Position numbers and translations under genes: made by a program. Shown here piece after piece: positions 1 to 7,940 of a stretch of 26,176 nucleotides of DNA. Each line of letters starts with the position of its first letter. The stretch's first letter is position 1. Under the pieces are notes generated by a model, which searched no databases, was not told the DNA's origin, and saw only the letters and a program-made list of their open reading frames with translations. Source of the stretch: Lawsonibacter sp. (GTDB taxonomy: Bacteria > Bacillota > Clostridia > Oscillospirales > Oscillospiraceae); assembly GCA_020025455.1 (NCBI GenBank), contig JAHHSC010000007.1, positions 1 to 26,176 of the forward strand, written 5' to 3'.

Positions 1-661
1 CCCCGGCCCCGTGCACGTTGAAGCTCTGACACATCCGGCCCAGCAGCTGCTGGGCGGTGGGCAGGGGCTGATCCTTGGGGGCAGGCGGCGGGGGCGGTGT
101 GGGGTCTTTGCCCGTAAAGAAGGCGGAGAGCTTGTCGAAGAAGCCGGGCTTTTTCACCTCCACCACCGTTTCCGGTTCGGGGGCGCGGGTGGGGTCCTGA
201 ATCCAGCCCATCTTGACACTGAGCTTGCCCAGCCGGGTGAGCCGCGTGGAGGTCTTGCCGTCCTTGTCCGTTTGGGTGAAGGTGAAGGGCTCGTCGGTGG
301 TAAAGGTGAAGGGCGGGGCCTGGGAGATGGGCAGTGTGTCATTCCAGACGGTTCCGGACTTCCGGGCCACGTCGATGAGGGCCATCAGGATGTCGTTGCG
401 GTCATCGCCCATCAGTTTGGTGTCCAGCGTTACCTGGTAGACCACCCGGTTGGACACCAGCACCTGTCCGTTCCGGTCCAGAATCTGGCCGCGGGCGGCC
501 TCAACGGTCTGGGTCTCGGCGATCTTGAACTGGGAGCGGCGGTAGTACTCGTCGCCCTGATTGATCTGCATATCGTAGAGGGTGGACCAAATCAGGATAA
601 AGGCCAGCACAACCAGGACCAGCATGGCCCACACTCTGCGATGAAATTGTTTGGGTTCCAA
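1..661 (-). CDS. mrdA: Penicillin-binding protein 2 (class B PBP), N-terminal part, runs off the left edge
   Basis: This is the N-terminal 220 codons of a class B penicillin-binding protein, the transpeptidase that crosslinks peptidoglycan in the elongation machinery. Reading from a TTG at 661, a GGAGGGTG ribosome site lies 8-10 bases upstream. The product starts MEPKQFHRRVW, followed by one membrane helix (VLVVLAFILIWSTLY), then DMQINQGDEYYRRS and the class B hallmark RGQILDRNGQVLVSN of the PBP dimerisation domain. A proline-rich insert (TPPPPPAPKDQP) follows the GFFDKLSAFFTG segment. The catalytic SxxK domain would lie outside the window. The gene follows mreD by about 33 bases on the same strand, the classic mreC-mreD-pbp2 order, so PBP2/PbpA is more likely than a SpoVD-type enzyme. 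The TTG start is inferred from the ribosome site; no ATG fits better. Confidence 0.85.
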   Translation of the reverse strand, partial: MEPKQFHRRVWAMLVLVVLAFILIWSTLYDMQINQGDEYYRRSQFKIAETQTVEAARGQILDRNGQVLVSNRVVYQVTLDTKLMGDDRNDILMALIDVARKSGTVWNDTLPISQAPPFTFTTDEPFTFTQTDKDGKTSTRLTRLGKLSVKMGWIQDPTRAPEPETVVEVKKPGFFDKLSAFFTGKDPTPPPPPAPKDQPLPTAQQLLGRMCQSFNVHGAG

Positions 662-694
662 GGGAATATCACCCTCCTTTGGGGGAGAAACGGG

Positions 695-1207
695 TCAGGC
701 CAGCTTGTCGCCGCCCACCCGGCTGAAAATAAAGCGAAAGAGGAGCCACACGGGCAGGGTCCAGAGCAGAGACAGCAGCACCTCGGGTACCGCCACTTGC
801 AGCATGGAGGACAGCGTGGCCGTGTTCTTCATCAGACCGCGGAAGATCCGCAGCCCGTCCAGCACCAGAAGCAGGGCTGCACTGCATACAAGGCAGCCCG
901 CGGTGGACTGGCTCAGGGCAAACTGGCTCAGGGCGCCGATGAGCATACCGGCCAGGGCCATAAAGAGGACCAGACCGCCGAAGCCGCCCGGGTAGGCCAG
1001 CTCCCACAGAAGGCCAACGGCCAGCCCAAACCCGGTTCCCGCCAGGGCCCCCTCCAGCACGGCCACCGCCGCCGCCGCCGCGGGCAGCAGCATGGGGGCC
1101 ACGCCGAACAGGGGAAAGCGGGGGAGAATATAGGCATCCAGCAGCCACACAGGCACCAGGCCCAGGGCGTAGATCAGCCATTTGTGGATGAGATCCTGTC
1201 GTGTCAT
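695..1207 (-). CDS. mreD: Rod shape-determining protein MreD
   Basis: A 170-residue, very hydrophobic protein with about five predicted membrane segments and few charged residues, fitting MreD in size and character. MreD is an integral membrane part of the elongasome that works with MreC and PBP2. Sequence identity to MreD is weak by eye, as is usual for this family, so the call rests largely on its place between mreC and the PBP2 gene. I chose the ATG at 1207 (MTRQDLIHKW), 13 bases after the mreC stop with a GGCGGG ribosome site just before it. A longer reading frame back to 1252 would overlap mreC and has no better signal. Confidence 0.85.
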   Translation of the reverse strand: MTRQDLIHKWLIYALGLVPVWLLDAYILPRFPLFGVAPMLLPAAAAAVAVLEGALAGTGFGLAVGLLWELAYPGGFGGLVLFMALAGMLIGALSQFALSQSTAGCLVCSAALLLVLDGLRIFRGLMKNTATLSSMLQVAVPEVLLSLLWTLPVWLLFRFIFSRVGGDKLA

Positions 1208-1220
1208 AGTTTTGCCCGCC

Positions 1221-2063
1221 TTACTCCACAAGTTCAAACTCTTTGATGACAAATACCTCGATGAGGGAGTCCAGCTTCACATCGGGGTCCACCACGGCGT
1301 AGCGGGACTGCCCGGAGGGGTCAGAAAAGACACCCTCCACACGGCCTACCGCCAGACCGGAGGGATACACATCCCCCTTGCCGGAGGTGAGTACCCGGTC
1401 ACCGGACACCAGCTGTGCCCCGGTGGGAAGGTAGTTCAGCTTCAGCTTGCCCTGGGTCATCAGGTCAAAGTCGCCCTCCAGGATGCCGGCGCTGAGCGTG
1501 CGGGAGACCAGACCGCCCATTTCGATGTCCACGTTGATGATGGAGGACACGGTGGCCCAGTTGTCGCCCAGCTCGGTGACCACGCCCACCAGCACGCCGG
1601 TTTCGGACACCACACAGTTCCCCAGAGCCAGACCGGCAGAGGAACCCTTGCTCAGGGTCAGAGTGGACTCCCAGTTGGAGGTGGAGCGGCCGGTGACCTT
1701 GGCCGCTTCGAACACAAAGTCCCGGCGGCGCTCCTGAAGCCCCAGCAGCTTACGCAGCTGATTGTTCTCTCGAATGGCCTCCTCTCCGGCCCTGACCTGC
1801 TCTTCCAGCTGAGCCACCTGGGACTGAAGCTGGTCCAGCTCGTCCTGAATCTCGCCGTAGCGGAACACGTAGGTGTAGACCCCTTCCGCCCAATCCACCG
1901 CAGCAGAGACCCCGTTTCGGACGGGGGAGAGCAGGGTGTTTACCGCGTTGGAGAGGGGGTCGGCATTGCCCTTGCTAAAGGCCGCGCCCACGCCAATCAG
2001 TACGGACAGCAGCGCCGCAATGATGAGGAGCACCAGCCCATTTTGTCGGAGAAACTTTTTCAC
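1221..2063 (-). CDS. mreC: Rod shape-determining protein MreC
   Basis: MreC is the bitopic scaffold that links cytoplasmic MreB to the periplasmic-side cell-wall enzymes. The 280-residue product has the expected plan: a short basic N-terminus (MKKFLRQNG), a membrane helix at about residues 10-30, a coiled coil at about 70-108 (DELDQLQSQVAQLEEQV), then a beta-rich domain with typical MreC phrases such as KVTGRSTSNWESTLTLSKG and GVVTELGDNWATVSSIIN. The frame is open to 2099, but that start would overlap maf. The GTG at 2063 sits five bases past the maf stop and 9 bases after a GGAGG, so it is preferred. Translational coupling to maf is likely. Confidence 0.93.
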   Translation of the reverse strand: MKKFLRQNGLVLLIIAALLSVLIGVGAAFSKGNADPLSNAVNTLLSPVRNGVSAAVDWAEGVYTYVFRYGEIQDELDQLQSQVAQLEEQVRAGEEAIRENNQLRKLLGLQERRRDFVFEAAKVTGRSTSNWESTLTLSKGSSAGLALGNCVVSETGVLVGVVTELGDNWATVSSIINVDIEMGGLVSRTLSAGILEGDFDLMTQGKLKLNYLPTGAQLVSGDRVLTSGKGDVYPSGLAVGRVEGVFSDPSGQSRYAVVDPDVKLDSLIEVFVIKEFELVE

Positions 2064-2067
2064 GCGA

Positions 2068-2661
2068 TCACGCCTCCTGCGCGCAGAGTTCCAGGGCATT
2101 CACCCCGAAGGCCAGCAGCATACGGCTCAGCTGGCACACGGGAAGGCCCACCACATTGAAGTAATCCCCCTCGATGGACTCCACCAGCATGGCACCGCAG
2201 CCCTGAATGCCGTAGGAGCCGGCCTTGTCCATGGGCTCGCCGGTGGCGATGTAGGCGCTTATCTCCGCCTCCGTCAGGGCGCGGAAATGGACGGTGGTGG
2301 CCACATGGGCGGTGCTCACCCGGCCGCCCTGGCGGAGGGTGACTCCGGTGTACACCGTGTGGGCACGGCCGGACAGGGTGGACAGCATGGCAAAGGCCTC
2401 CTGGGTGCTGTGGGGCTTTCCAAGCACCTTGCCGTCGATGGAGACCACCGTGTCGGCGGCTATGATGAGGTCGGCAGGGTCGGAGCGAGCGGCCACCTCA
2501 TCGGCCTTCTGGGCGGAGAGGGTCTCCACCAGCTGGGCGGGGGAGAGGTCCCCGTCCACCTTCTCCTCCCCCTGAGCGGGGCGGATGATAAAATCGGAAA
2601 GTCCCATTTGGGCCAGCAGCTCACGCCGCCGGGGGGACTGGGAGGCTAAAATAACGGACAT
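2068..2661 (-). CDS. maf: Maf-family nucleoside triphosphate pyrophosphatase
   Basis: Maf proteins hydrolyse non-canonical and some canonical nucleoside triphosphates (dTTP/UTP in the YhdE group) to the monophosphate and pyrophosphate, and are linked to septum formation in Bacillus. The 197-residue product has the diagnostic N-terminal substrate loop SQSPRRREL (7-15), the catalytic IIAADTVV segment with Asp70, GKPHS at 81-85, and the later GSYGIQGCGAMLVESIEGDYFNVVGLP block with its essential lysine/aspartate neighbours. Length is normal. It sits between dut and mreC on one strand, and maf next to mre genes is a widespread arrangement. Four bases separate its stop from the mreC start. Confidence 0.95.
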   Translation of the reverse strand: MSVILASQSPRRRELLAQMGLSDFIIRPAQGEEKVDGDLSPAQLVETLSAQKADEVAARSDPADLIIAADTVVSIDGKVLGKPHSTQEAFAMLSTLSGRAHTVYTGVTLRQGGRVSTAHVATTVHFRALTEAEISAYIATGEPMDKAGSYGIQGCGAMLVESIEGDYFNVVGLPVCQLSRMLLAFGVNALELCAQEA

Positions 2662-2686
2662 AGCAGATTACCTCACAGAAGTCAGA

Positions 2687-3136
2687 TTAAGCGCCGGTGG
2701 AGCCGAGGCCGCCCGCACCGCGGTCCGTCTGGTCCAGCTCGTCCACCATGGTGACCTTGGCCTGGAGCACGGGGGTCAGCATGAGCTGGGCGATGCGGTC
2801 GCCGGGGTGGATGGTGTAGTCAGCATCGCCCGAGTTCTGAAGTCCCACCAGAATCTCGCCCCGGTAGTCACTGTCGATGACGCCCACACAGTTGGCGGGG
2901 GCCACACCGTGCTTGATGCCCAGACCGGAGCGGGCAAAGATCAGGGCCACATAGTCGGCGCTGGGCAGGGCAATGGCGATGCCGGTGGGGACCACCTGGC
3001 GCTTCCCGGCGGGAATGACCAGATCCTGGTCGATGCAGGCATGGAGGTCCATGGCGGCAGCTCCGGGGGTGGCATAGAAGGGGGCGGGTATCTCATGGCC
3101 AATCTTGGGGGAGAGGGCCTTTACGTTCAATTCCAT
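2687..3136 (-). CDS. dut: dUTP diphosphatase (dUTPase)
   Basis: The enzyme converts dUTP to dUMP and pyrophosphate, keeping uracil out of DNA and supplying dUMP for dTMP synthesis. All five trimeric-dUTPase motifs are visible in the 149-residue product: AMDLHA (28-33), ARSGLG (69-74), GVIDSDYRGE with Asp88 (85-94), PGDRIAQLML (111-120), and the glycine-rich C-terminal arm RGAGGLGSTG. The frame stays open to 3310, but that extension overlaps the upstream U32 gene. The ATG at 3136 has AAAGGAG upstream and gives the normal family length. It lies 34 bases after the U32 gene stop and 25 bases before maf, so it is part of the same transcription unit. Confidence 0.96.
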   Translation of the reverse strand: MELNVKALSPKIGHEIPAPFYATPGAAAMDLHACIDQDLVIPAGKRQVVPTGIAIALPSADYVALIFARSGLGIKHGVAPANCVGVIDSDYRGEILVGLQNSGDADYTIHPGDRIAQLMLTPVLQAKVTMVDELDQTDRGAGGLGSTGA

Positions 3137-3170
3137 CGGTTTGATTCTCCTTTGTTTGCTGCGGGCAGGC

Positions 3171-5255
3171 TCATTCCACATCCCGGTAGTAGAGCCCGCG
3201 GGTATATTCGTCGGGCTGGTAGCTGCCCAGTCCCAGATAGCGCTCCAGCACCTGGGCGCACTCCTGGGCGTCCTCGGTGGTGAATACCAGCCGGGCACTC
3301 CACAGGCCAAGGCGGCTAAAGTCAGCGCTGCGCCCGGCCAGGAAGAGTGTTTTCGCGTTCAAAATCTCGTTGCGGCAGCCCCAGGCTTTCACCACGGGGA
3401 AGTGCTCTCCCTTGCGGTCGGTGAGCTCGTTCACACGGCCGCAGGTGTGCTGGCCGGAGTGGTTGTGGATGATGCAGTTTTCGGTGATCATCAGGGGCAG
3501 ACGTCCGTAGACGATCATCTCGGTGGGGATGGTTTTGGAGATGTCCCGGATCTGGGCCAGCTTCAGCTCGAAGGAGGCGGTAGCCGAGACAAAGCCCAAG
3601 CGGCGCAGCTCCTTCATGGTCTGGCTGTTGTAGACGCCCAGACCGTAGTCCCCCCGGACCCGGAACCCAAGCTGGGCGGCGCGGCGGGCCACACCCAAGG
3701 TGCCGGCCAGGGCCTCCTCCACACCCAGCTGGCGCAGGGTGAGCAGTTCATCGTCCAGCTTTTTCGACTGATGATCGGGGCAGATGCGGGGCAGCAGAGC
3801 GGCCACGGGGACCCCGGCCTGGATGCACTTTGTCACAACGTCGGGGTGCGCGGCGCCCTCGTCGGTGGGGATGTAGATCAGCGCGGGTTTCAGGTTCAGC
3901 AGCCGGTCGCTGATCTGGTCAGCGGTGCGGACGGAGACGGTGTAGACGGGGGCTTCGCTGGGATTTTCATACCGAACCCCGGCGTGGTAGGGCTGATGGC
4001 GGCGCGCCGGCGGGACGGCCCGCTGGGCGGACAGATCGTCCAGAACCTGACGGCGCATGGCGTTCAGCGCAGACAGGGGAACCGACAGATTTTCTCCAAC
4101 CTGCGCCACCACCTTTGCGCAGGCGTAGGGAGTGCCGCCGGTGCGGTTGAGCTGTCCCTCCACCTTTTCCGCGGTGAGCGGGACGTTCCGGGCCTGCTCC
4201 GGCACAGGGCCCTCAGCGCAGACCACATGGCCCTCCTGATCCTGAACGGCGATCTGGGCGGGGGAGCCTGCCTCAATGAGCGCATAAAACTTCACCGGCT
4301 CCTTCCGGTTCTCCCCGCTTTGATAGGTGGCCCTGGCCTGGGCGAAGAGCTCCTTTGGCTCGGCCTCCTTCTGACGGGTGCCGAACATCTCGGGGCCAAG
4401 CTTACCCTGGTAGTAGCCCTGCGTGAAGCCCTGGCGGGAGAAGGCCTGCTCCAGCTGCTCCAGCTCCTGGGCGGTGGGCTCCCGGTTTTCCCGGAGGGCG
4501 CGGGAGTAGATGCCGGTGATGATGGCCACGTATTCAGGCCGCTTCATCCGGCCCTCCAGCTTCAGACAGGCCACACCCATATCCTGCAATTCACGCAGGT
4601 GCCCCGCCAGGGACATATCCTTGAGGGACAGGGGGTAATGGTCCGCCTTTCCGTTCCAGCCGTACTTCATGCGGCAGGGCTGGGCGCACAGGCCCCGGTT
4701 GCCGCTGCGTCCGCCGATGACGGAGGAGAAAAAGCACTGCCCGGAGTAGCACATACAAAGGGCGCCGTGGCCGAATACCTCGATCTCGATGGGGGAGTTT
4801 TTGCAGATATAGGCGATCTGATCCCGGCTCAGTTCCCGGGACAGGACCACCCGGCTCATCCCCAGATCGGCGCACTGCAAAACGCCGTCCAGGGAGTGAA
4901 TGGTCATCTGGGTGGAGCCGTGGATGGGCAGATCGGGCACGGTCTGGCGCAGCATCCGGGCCACACCCAGATCCTGTACGATGACCGCGTCGATGCCAAT
5001 GTCACTGGCGTGGGCGGCCACCTGGGCGGCGCCGGGCAGCTCACGGTCGGTGAGCAGGGTGTTGAGCGTCAGGTTGACCTTACAGCCTCTTGTATGGCAA
5101 TAAGAAACCGCCGCCGCAGCCTCCTCCTCTGAGAAGTTTTTCGCGTTGCGGCGGGCATTAAAATCGCCGTACCCAAAATAGACCGCGTCGGCTCCGTTCT
5201 GTACGGCGGCGGTGACCGCTTCCATGGAGCCGGCGGGAGCGAGCAGCTCCAGCAT
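3171..5255 (-). CDS. U32-family protein with DUF3656-like C-terminal region (RlhA-like rRNA hydroxylation factor)
   Basis: A 694-residue member of the U32 'peptidase' family. It begins LELLAPAGSMEAVTAAVQNGADAVYFG and carries the family signature EVFGHGALCMCYSGQCFFSS at about 159-178, followed by GNRGLCAQPCR. Cys167, Cys174, Cys190 and Cys194 are candidates for the iron-sulfur ligands known in this family. Length and the extra region after about residue 370 match the long RlhA/YdcP type, which E. coli uses to hydroxylate C2501 of 23S rRNA using prephenate; shorter relatives (TrhP) act on tRNA U34. A true protease role is doubtful. The start has AAAGGAGG seven bases upstream. The gene lies between zapA and dut; a terminator-like hairpin stands immediately before its ribosome site. 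Confidence 0.88.
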   Translation of the reverse strand: MLELLAPAGSMEAVTAAVQNGADAVYFGYGDFNARRNAKNFSEEEAAAAVSYCHTRGCKVNLTLNTLLTDRELPGAAQVAAHASDIGIDAVIVQDLGVARMLRQTVPDLPIHGSTQMTIHSLDGVLQCADLGMSRVVLSRELSRDQIAYICKNSPIEIEVFGHGALCMCYSGQCFFSSVIGGRSGNRGLCAQPCRMKYGWNGKADHYPLSLKDMSLAGHLRELQDMGVACLKLEGRMKRPEYVAIITGIYSRALRENREPTAQELEQLEQAFSRQGFTQGYYQGKLGPEMFGTRQKEAEPKELFAQARATYQSGENRKEPVKFYALIEAGSPAQIAVQDQEGHVVCAEGPVPEQARNVPLTAEKVEGQLNRTGGTPYACAKVVAQVGENLSVPLSALNAMRRQVLDDLSAQRAVPPARRHQPYHAGVRYENPSEAPVYTVSVRTADQISDRLLNLKPALIYIPTDEGAAHPDVVTKCIQAGVPVAALLPRICPDHQSKKLDDELLTLRQLGVEEALAGTLGVARRAAQLGFRVRGDYGLGVYNSQTMKELRRLGFVSATASFELKLAQIRDISKTIPTEMIVYGRLPLMITENCIIHNHSGQHTCGRVNELTDRKGEHFPVVKAWGCRNEILNAKTLFLAGRSADFSRLGLWSARLVFTTEDAQECAQVLERYLGLGSYQPDEYTRGLYYRDVE

Positions 5256-5270
5256 GGTGTTTCCTCCTTT

Positions 5271-5319
5271 GGCAAAAAGAGCGCGTGACGGGGCGAAACG
5301 TACCCCGCCCCGTCACGCG
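5271..5319 (-). terminator. Rho-independent terminator (or attenuator) after zapA
   Basis: On the minus strand a 14-bp GC-rich stem (arms 5306-5319 and 5282-5295, core GCGTGACGGGGCG) with a 10-base loop is followed by GCTCTTTTTGCC. It lies 11 bases past the zapA stop. The U-run ends next to the ribosome site of the U32 gene, leaving no room for a separate promoter between them. Confidence 0.85.
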
Positions 5320-5329
5320 TCCTGCGTTA

Positions 5330-5641
5330 TTACTTGTGGCTCTGGAGCTTGAAGATCTCCCGCTTGGCCTCGGACAGCTCCAGCTTCAGCTGGCTGGCCT
5401 CCTCCAGACTGGCCTTATACTGGGTGCGGAGATCGTTGGCGGCCTCCTGCTCGCGGAAGTACTGGTCCGCGATGTTCATGGCGGCCAGAACGGCGGCATC
5501 GGCCTGGGACAGGCGGACGGAGCTGACCTCCCGGATCTGGGCATCCACGTGCTCAGCGCACTTTTTCACATAATTCTCGTCCTCCACGGCCACCATGGTG
5601 TACTCCTGGTCGGCGATGGTGACAGTCACCTTGTTCTTCAT
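5330..5641 (-). CDS. zapA: Cell division protein ZapA
   Basis: ZapA is a small cytoplasmic protein that binds and bundles FtsZ at the division ring. The 103-residue product has the family layout: an N-terminal strand-rich head (MKNKVTVTIADQEYTMVAVEDENYVKKCAEHVDAQI), the conserved helix with AAVLAAMNIADQY at about 49-61, and a C-terminal coiled coil (about 65-100, LRTQYKASLEEASQLKLELSEAKREI). The ATG at 5641 follows GGGAGGAG. A TATAAT promoter element lies about 100 bases upstream and the gene is divergent from the DnaD-domain gene. A strong hairpin terminator follows, so it may be largely monocistronic. Confidence 0.92.
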   Translation of the reverse strand: MKNKVTVTIADQEYTMVAVEDENYVKKCAEHVDAQIREVSSVRLSQADAAVLAAMNIADQYFREQEAANDLRTQYKASLEEASQLKLELSEAKREIFKLQSHK

Positions 5642-5699
5642 GGAAACTCCTCCCTTTCCATCTCCGGCCCGTGGGCGGAGCGGTTAACCATTCTCGTTC

Positions 5700-5717
5700 T
5701 GTGCCAATATGGGCACA
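5700..5717 (-). promoter_or_regulatory. Hairpin or operator-like inverted repeat in the zapA leader
   Basis: TGTGCC-aatatg-GGCACA is an inverted repeat inside the untranslated leader of zapA, about 14 bases past the predicted transcription start and 60 bases before the ATG. It could be an mRNA hairpin or a protein-binding site. No function can be assigned. Confidence 0.35.
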
Positions 5718-5737
5718 ATCATCCAACTATACGCTAT

Positions 5738-5743
5738 ATTATA
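5738..5743 (-). promoter_or_regulatory. -10 element of the zapA promoter
   Basis: A perfect TATAAT on the minus strand, in an AT-rich stretch, 95 bases upstream of the zapA start. The -35 region 17 bases further upstream (TTTCTA) is poor, so the promoter may be activator-dependent or rely on the perfect -10. Confidence 0.5.
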
Positions 5744-5803
5744 GCACATCGGCTCCCGATTAGAAAACAGTTTATCGGTTAATTTTCTGAGAATTTTTTC
5801 GTA

Positions 5804-5824
5804 TTTCCGCCCTGAAAGCGGAAA
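5804..5824. repeat. Inverted repeat between the divergent zapA and dnaD-like promoters
   Basis: TTTCCGC-cctgaaa-GCGGAAA forms a 7-bp inverted repeat with a 7-base spacer. It lies between the zapA -10 and the candidate -35 of the DnaD-domain gene, where a shared regulator could bind. It is not followed by a T-run on either strand, so it is not a good terminator. Confidence 0.35.
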
Positions 5825-5848
5825 ATCCGGCATGGAAGCGGTTGCCTA

Positions 5849-5877
5849 TTTACGCAGGGCGTTTTTTGCGGTAAAAT
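5849..5877 (+). promoter_or_regulatory. Candidate promoter of the dnaD-like/dnaC-like operon
   Basis: TTTACG (5849-5854), a 17-base spacer, then TAAAAT (5872-5877) matches the vegetative consensus at 4/6 and 5/6. The start codon lies 35 bases downstream of the -10. Confidence 0.45.
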
Positions 5878-5911
5878 GGGAGGCGAAACACAAAAAAAGG
5901 AGGCTGAGACT

Positions 5912-6856
5912 GTGGCTGGTACCCTGATTCCCGGCGGCGTTCTGGCTATGACGGCCCAGGCGGCGGACCGGCTTTTGAAGCAGGACAACGGCGATGCCGC
6001 CCTGCTCTACCTGCACTGCTTGCGCCACGGCTCTGCCCAGACCATCAACTGGCCGGAGGAGCGGCTGCGCCCCGCCCTGGATGTGCTCCGGGGCCAGGGG
6101 CTGGCGCCCAAGGAGGTGCCCCTGCCCGAGCTGCCCGTCCACGAGGAACCGCCCAAGTACGAATCATCGGAGATCATCGACGCTCTGGGCGACCCGGCCT
6201 CTACCTTCTCCGCGCTGGCGGACGAGGTGGAGCGGCAGCTGGGCAAAAAGCTCACCGCCAGCGATTTGAAGAGCCTCTACACCCTCTACGACTACCTGGC
6301 TCTGCCCGGGGAGGTCATCCTCATGCTGGTGAGCTGGTGTGTAGAGGAGATGGAGCGCAAATACGGCCCCGGAAGGAAGCCCTTCATGTCCCAGATCAAG
6401 AAGGAGGGCTTTGTCTGGAAGCGCCGGGGCATCGACACCATGGAGCTGGCCGAGGCACACCTCCAGCGGCTCACCCGGCTGCAGGGCCGGGAGGCGGAGG
6501 TGCTCCGCCTGCTGGATATCCCCGCCCGGCCCCTGGTCCAGCGGGAGAAGGACTATATCGCCTCCTGGGATGAGATGGGCTTCGATGACGAGGCCATCCG
6601 CATGGCCTACGAAAAGACCATTATGCAAAAGCAGACCATGAACTGGAATTACATGAACGGCATCCTCCGCAACTGGCACACCAAGGGGCTCCACTCCGCC
6701 GCCGCCATCCGGGCGGGGGATCGGGACCCCAGGCCCATCCAGGCAGCAGGAGGCGGCGTGCAGCAGCCCGGCTCCGCCGGGGAGGACCGCCGCGCACAGG
6801 AGGATATGGACTGGATGCGCCGTCTGCTGGATGACGAGAAGAAGAGAGGGGAATAA
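5912..6856 (+). CDS. DnaD-domain replication initiation protein
   Basis: A 314-residue protein of the DnaD/DnaB(Gram-positive) family, which remodels DNA and helps load the replicative helicase. Recognisable parts are an N-terminal segment of probable winged-helix type (about 1-85), an acidic/proline linker, and a DnaD-type domain at about 190-235 ending in the diagnostic YxxxILxxW-like phrase (NWNYMNGILRNWHTKG at about 246-261). The C-terminal tail is charged and disordered-looking. The start is GTG at 5912 because AAAGGAGG lies 8 bases upstream; the in-frame ATG at 5876 has no ribosome site. The stop is three bases before the start of the DnaC-like loader, so the two are co-transcribed and probably act together. 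Confidence 0.85.
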   Translation: MAGTLIPGGVLAMTAQAADRLLKQDNGDAALLYLHCLRHGSAQTINWPEERLRPALDVLRGQGLAPKEVPLPELPVHEEPPKYESSEIIDALGDPASTFSALADEVERQLGKKLTASDLKSLYTLYDYLALPGEVILMLVSWCVEEMERKYGPGRKPFMSQIKKEGFVWKRRGIDTMELAEAHLQRLTRLQGREAEVLRLLDIPARPLVQREKDYIASWDEMGFDDEAIRMAYEKTIMQKQTMNWNYMNGILRNWHTKGLHSAAAIRAGDRDPRPIQAAGGGVQQPGSAGEDRRAQEDMDWMRRLLDDEKKRGE

Positions 6857-6859
6857 ACC

Positions 6860-7873
6860 GTGTCATATGATGCCAATATCCTGCGCCGGGCCACCGCCCA
6901 GCTGGAGGAGGCCCACCGAAACGAGACGGACCGGGTTGCCCGGCTCCGGGCGCAGGTCTATGACCGGGAACCCCGTGTCAGACTGCTGGACCGTCAGCTC
7001 CAGGCCACCATGTCCAAGCTGGTGGCCACCGCCCTGCGCAACGGGGAAAGCCCGGCGCGGGCGGTCCAGGCCATCCGGGAGGAGAATCTGGACCTCCAGC
7101 GGGAGCGGGCGGACCTGCTGGCCGGAATGGGGCTGGCCCCGGACGCCCTGGACGAGCACCCACTGTGTCCTTTGTGCAACGACACGGGCTGGCGCGGAGC
7201 TTCCATGTGCCAGTGCCTGAAAACCCGGTGCGCCAAGGAGCAGATCGCAGAGCTATCCAAAATGCTGGACCTGGGGGAGCAGTCCTTCGACACCTTTGAC
7301 CTGGACTACTACAGTACCGAGTACTGGCCCAGCCGGAAGGCCTCGCCCCGGGAAAATATGGAGCTGGTCTATGAGATCTGCCTCAACTACGCCGAGAAGT
7401 TCGGAAAATTCCCCCTGCGGAACCTGCTGCTGGTGGGCACCACCGGCCTTGGCAAGACCTTCCTGTCGGCCTGCATCGCCCGCACTGTGTCTGAAAAGGG
7501 ATTTTCGGTGGTGTACGACACGGCGGGAAACGTCTTTGACCAGTTCCGTGCCCAGCGCTTCGGCTGGGGCGGGGACCTTCAGAAGGACGCTCAGGCGGAC
7601 GTGCGCCGGTATCTGAACTGTGACCTCCTTATCCTGGACGATTTGGGCACCGAGCTTGTGAACCAGCCCAGCCAGGCCGCCCTCTATGAGCTTGTCAACA
7701 GCCGGCTGGTGGCGGGCAAGCACACGGTCATCTCCACCAACCTGACCATGGACCGGATCGGTAAGACCTACCTGCCGCAGATCGTGTCCCGCTTGGACGG
7801 AGAGTACCGGGTGCTCCACTTCTTTGGGGACGATATCCGGGTTTTAAAGAAGCGGGCCAGAGAGAACAAATAA
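6860..7873 (+). CDS. dnaI: DnaC/DnaI-family AAA+ helicase loader
   Basis: An ATPase that loads the hexameric DnaB/DnaC helicase onto origin DNA. The 337-residue product has a helical N-terminal part (1-95), a zinc-binding knuckle CPLC...MCQC (Cys103, Cys106, Cys117, Cys119) as in DnaI-type loaders, Walker A GTTGLGKT (193-200), Walker B LLILDDLG (256-263), and a sensor-1 region VISTNLT (290-296). Arg311 in SRLDGE is a candidate arginine finger. The start is GTG at 6860 preceded by GAGAGGGG. It directly follows the DnaD-domain gene and is closed by a hairpin terminator. The gene symbol is by family analogy with Bacillus DnaI; the sequence would equally be labelled 'ATP-binding protein'. Confidence 0.88.
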   Translation: MSYDANILRRATAQLEEAHRNETDRVARLRAQVYDREPRVRLLDRQLQATMSKLVATALRNGESPARAVQAIREENLDLQRERADLLAGMGLAPDALDEHPLCPLCNDTGWRGASMCQCLKTRCAKEQIAELSKMLDLGEQSFDTFDLDYYSTEYWPSRKASPRENMELVYEICLNYAEKFGKFPLRNLLLVGTTGLGKTFLSACIARTVSEKGFSVVYDTAGNVFDQFRAQRFGWGGDLQKDAQADVRRYLNCDLLILDDLGTELVNQPSQAALYELVNSRLVAGKHTVISTNLTMDRIGKTYLPQIVSRLDGEYRVLHFFGDDIRVLKKRARENK

Positions 7874-7928
7874 AGGGACATTTGCCCGGTTGTTTTCCAA
7901 AATGAGACTTCCGCTGAACAAAAGAATA

Positions 7929-7937
7929 TGGTACAAT
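7929..7937 (+). promoter_or_regulatory. Extended -10 element overlapping the dnaI terminator region (possible lspA promoter)
   Basis: TGGTACAAT fits the TGnTATAAT extended -10 pattern. No convincing -35 is present. Initiation would fall near 7944, inside the left arm of the terminator hairpin, so transcripts made here would not form the full terminator and could run into lspA. Confidence 0.35.
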
Positions 7938-7940
7938 AAG

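Noticed and set aside
11..2159. Long plus-strand frames (11-1246 and 1182-2159) opposite PBP2, mreD and mreC
   Set aside because: Gly/Gln/His-rich shadow frames without domain likeness; the minus strand encodes recognisable proteins with ribosome sites.
3105..5132. A 675-codon open frame on the plus strand, opposite the U32 gene
   Set aside because: It is antisense to a clear family member, has a low-complexity Gly/His/Leu/Val-rich product typical of a GC-rich shadow frame, and no ribosome site.
5804..5824. TTTCCGC...GCGGAAA hairpin as a terminator
   Set aside because: No T-run follows on either strand, and no gene ends next to it; kept only as an inverted repeat.
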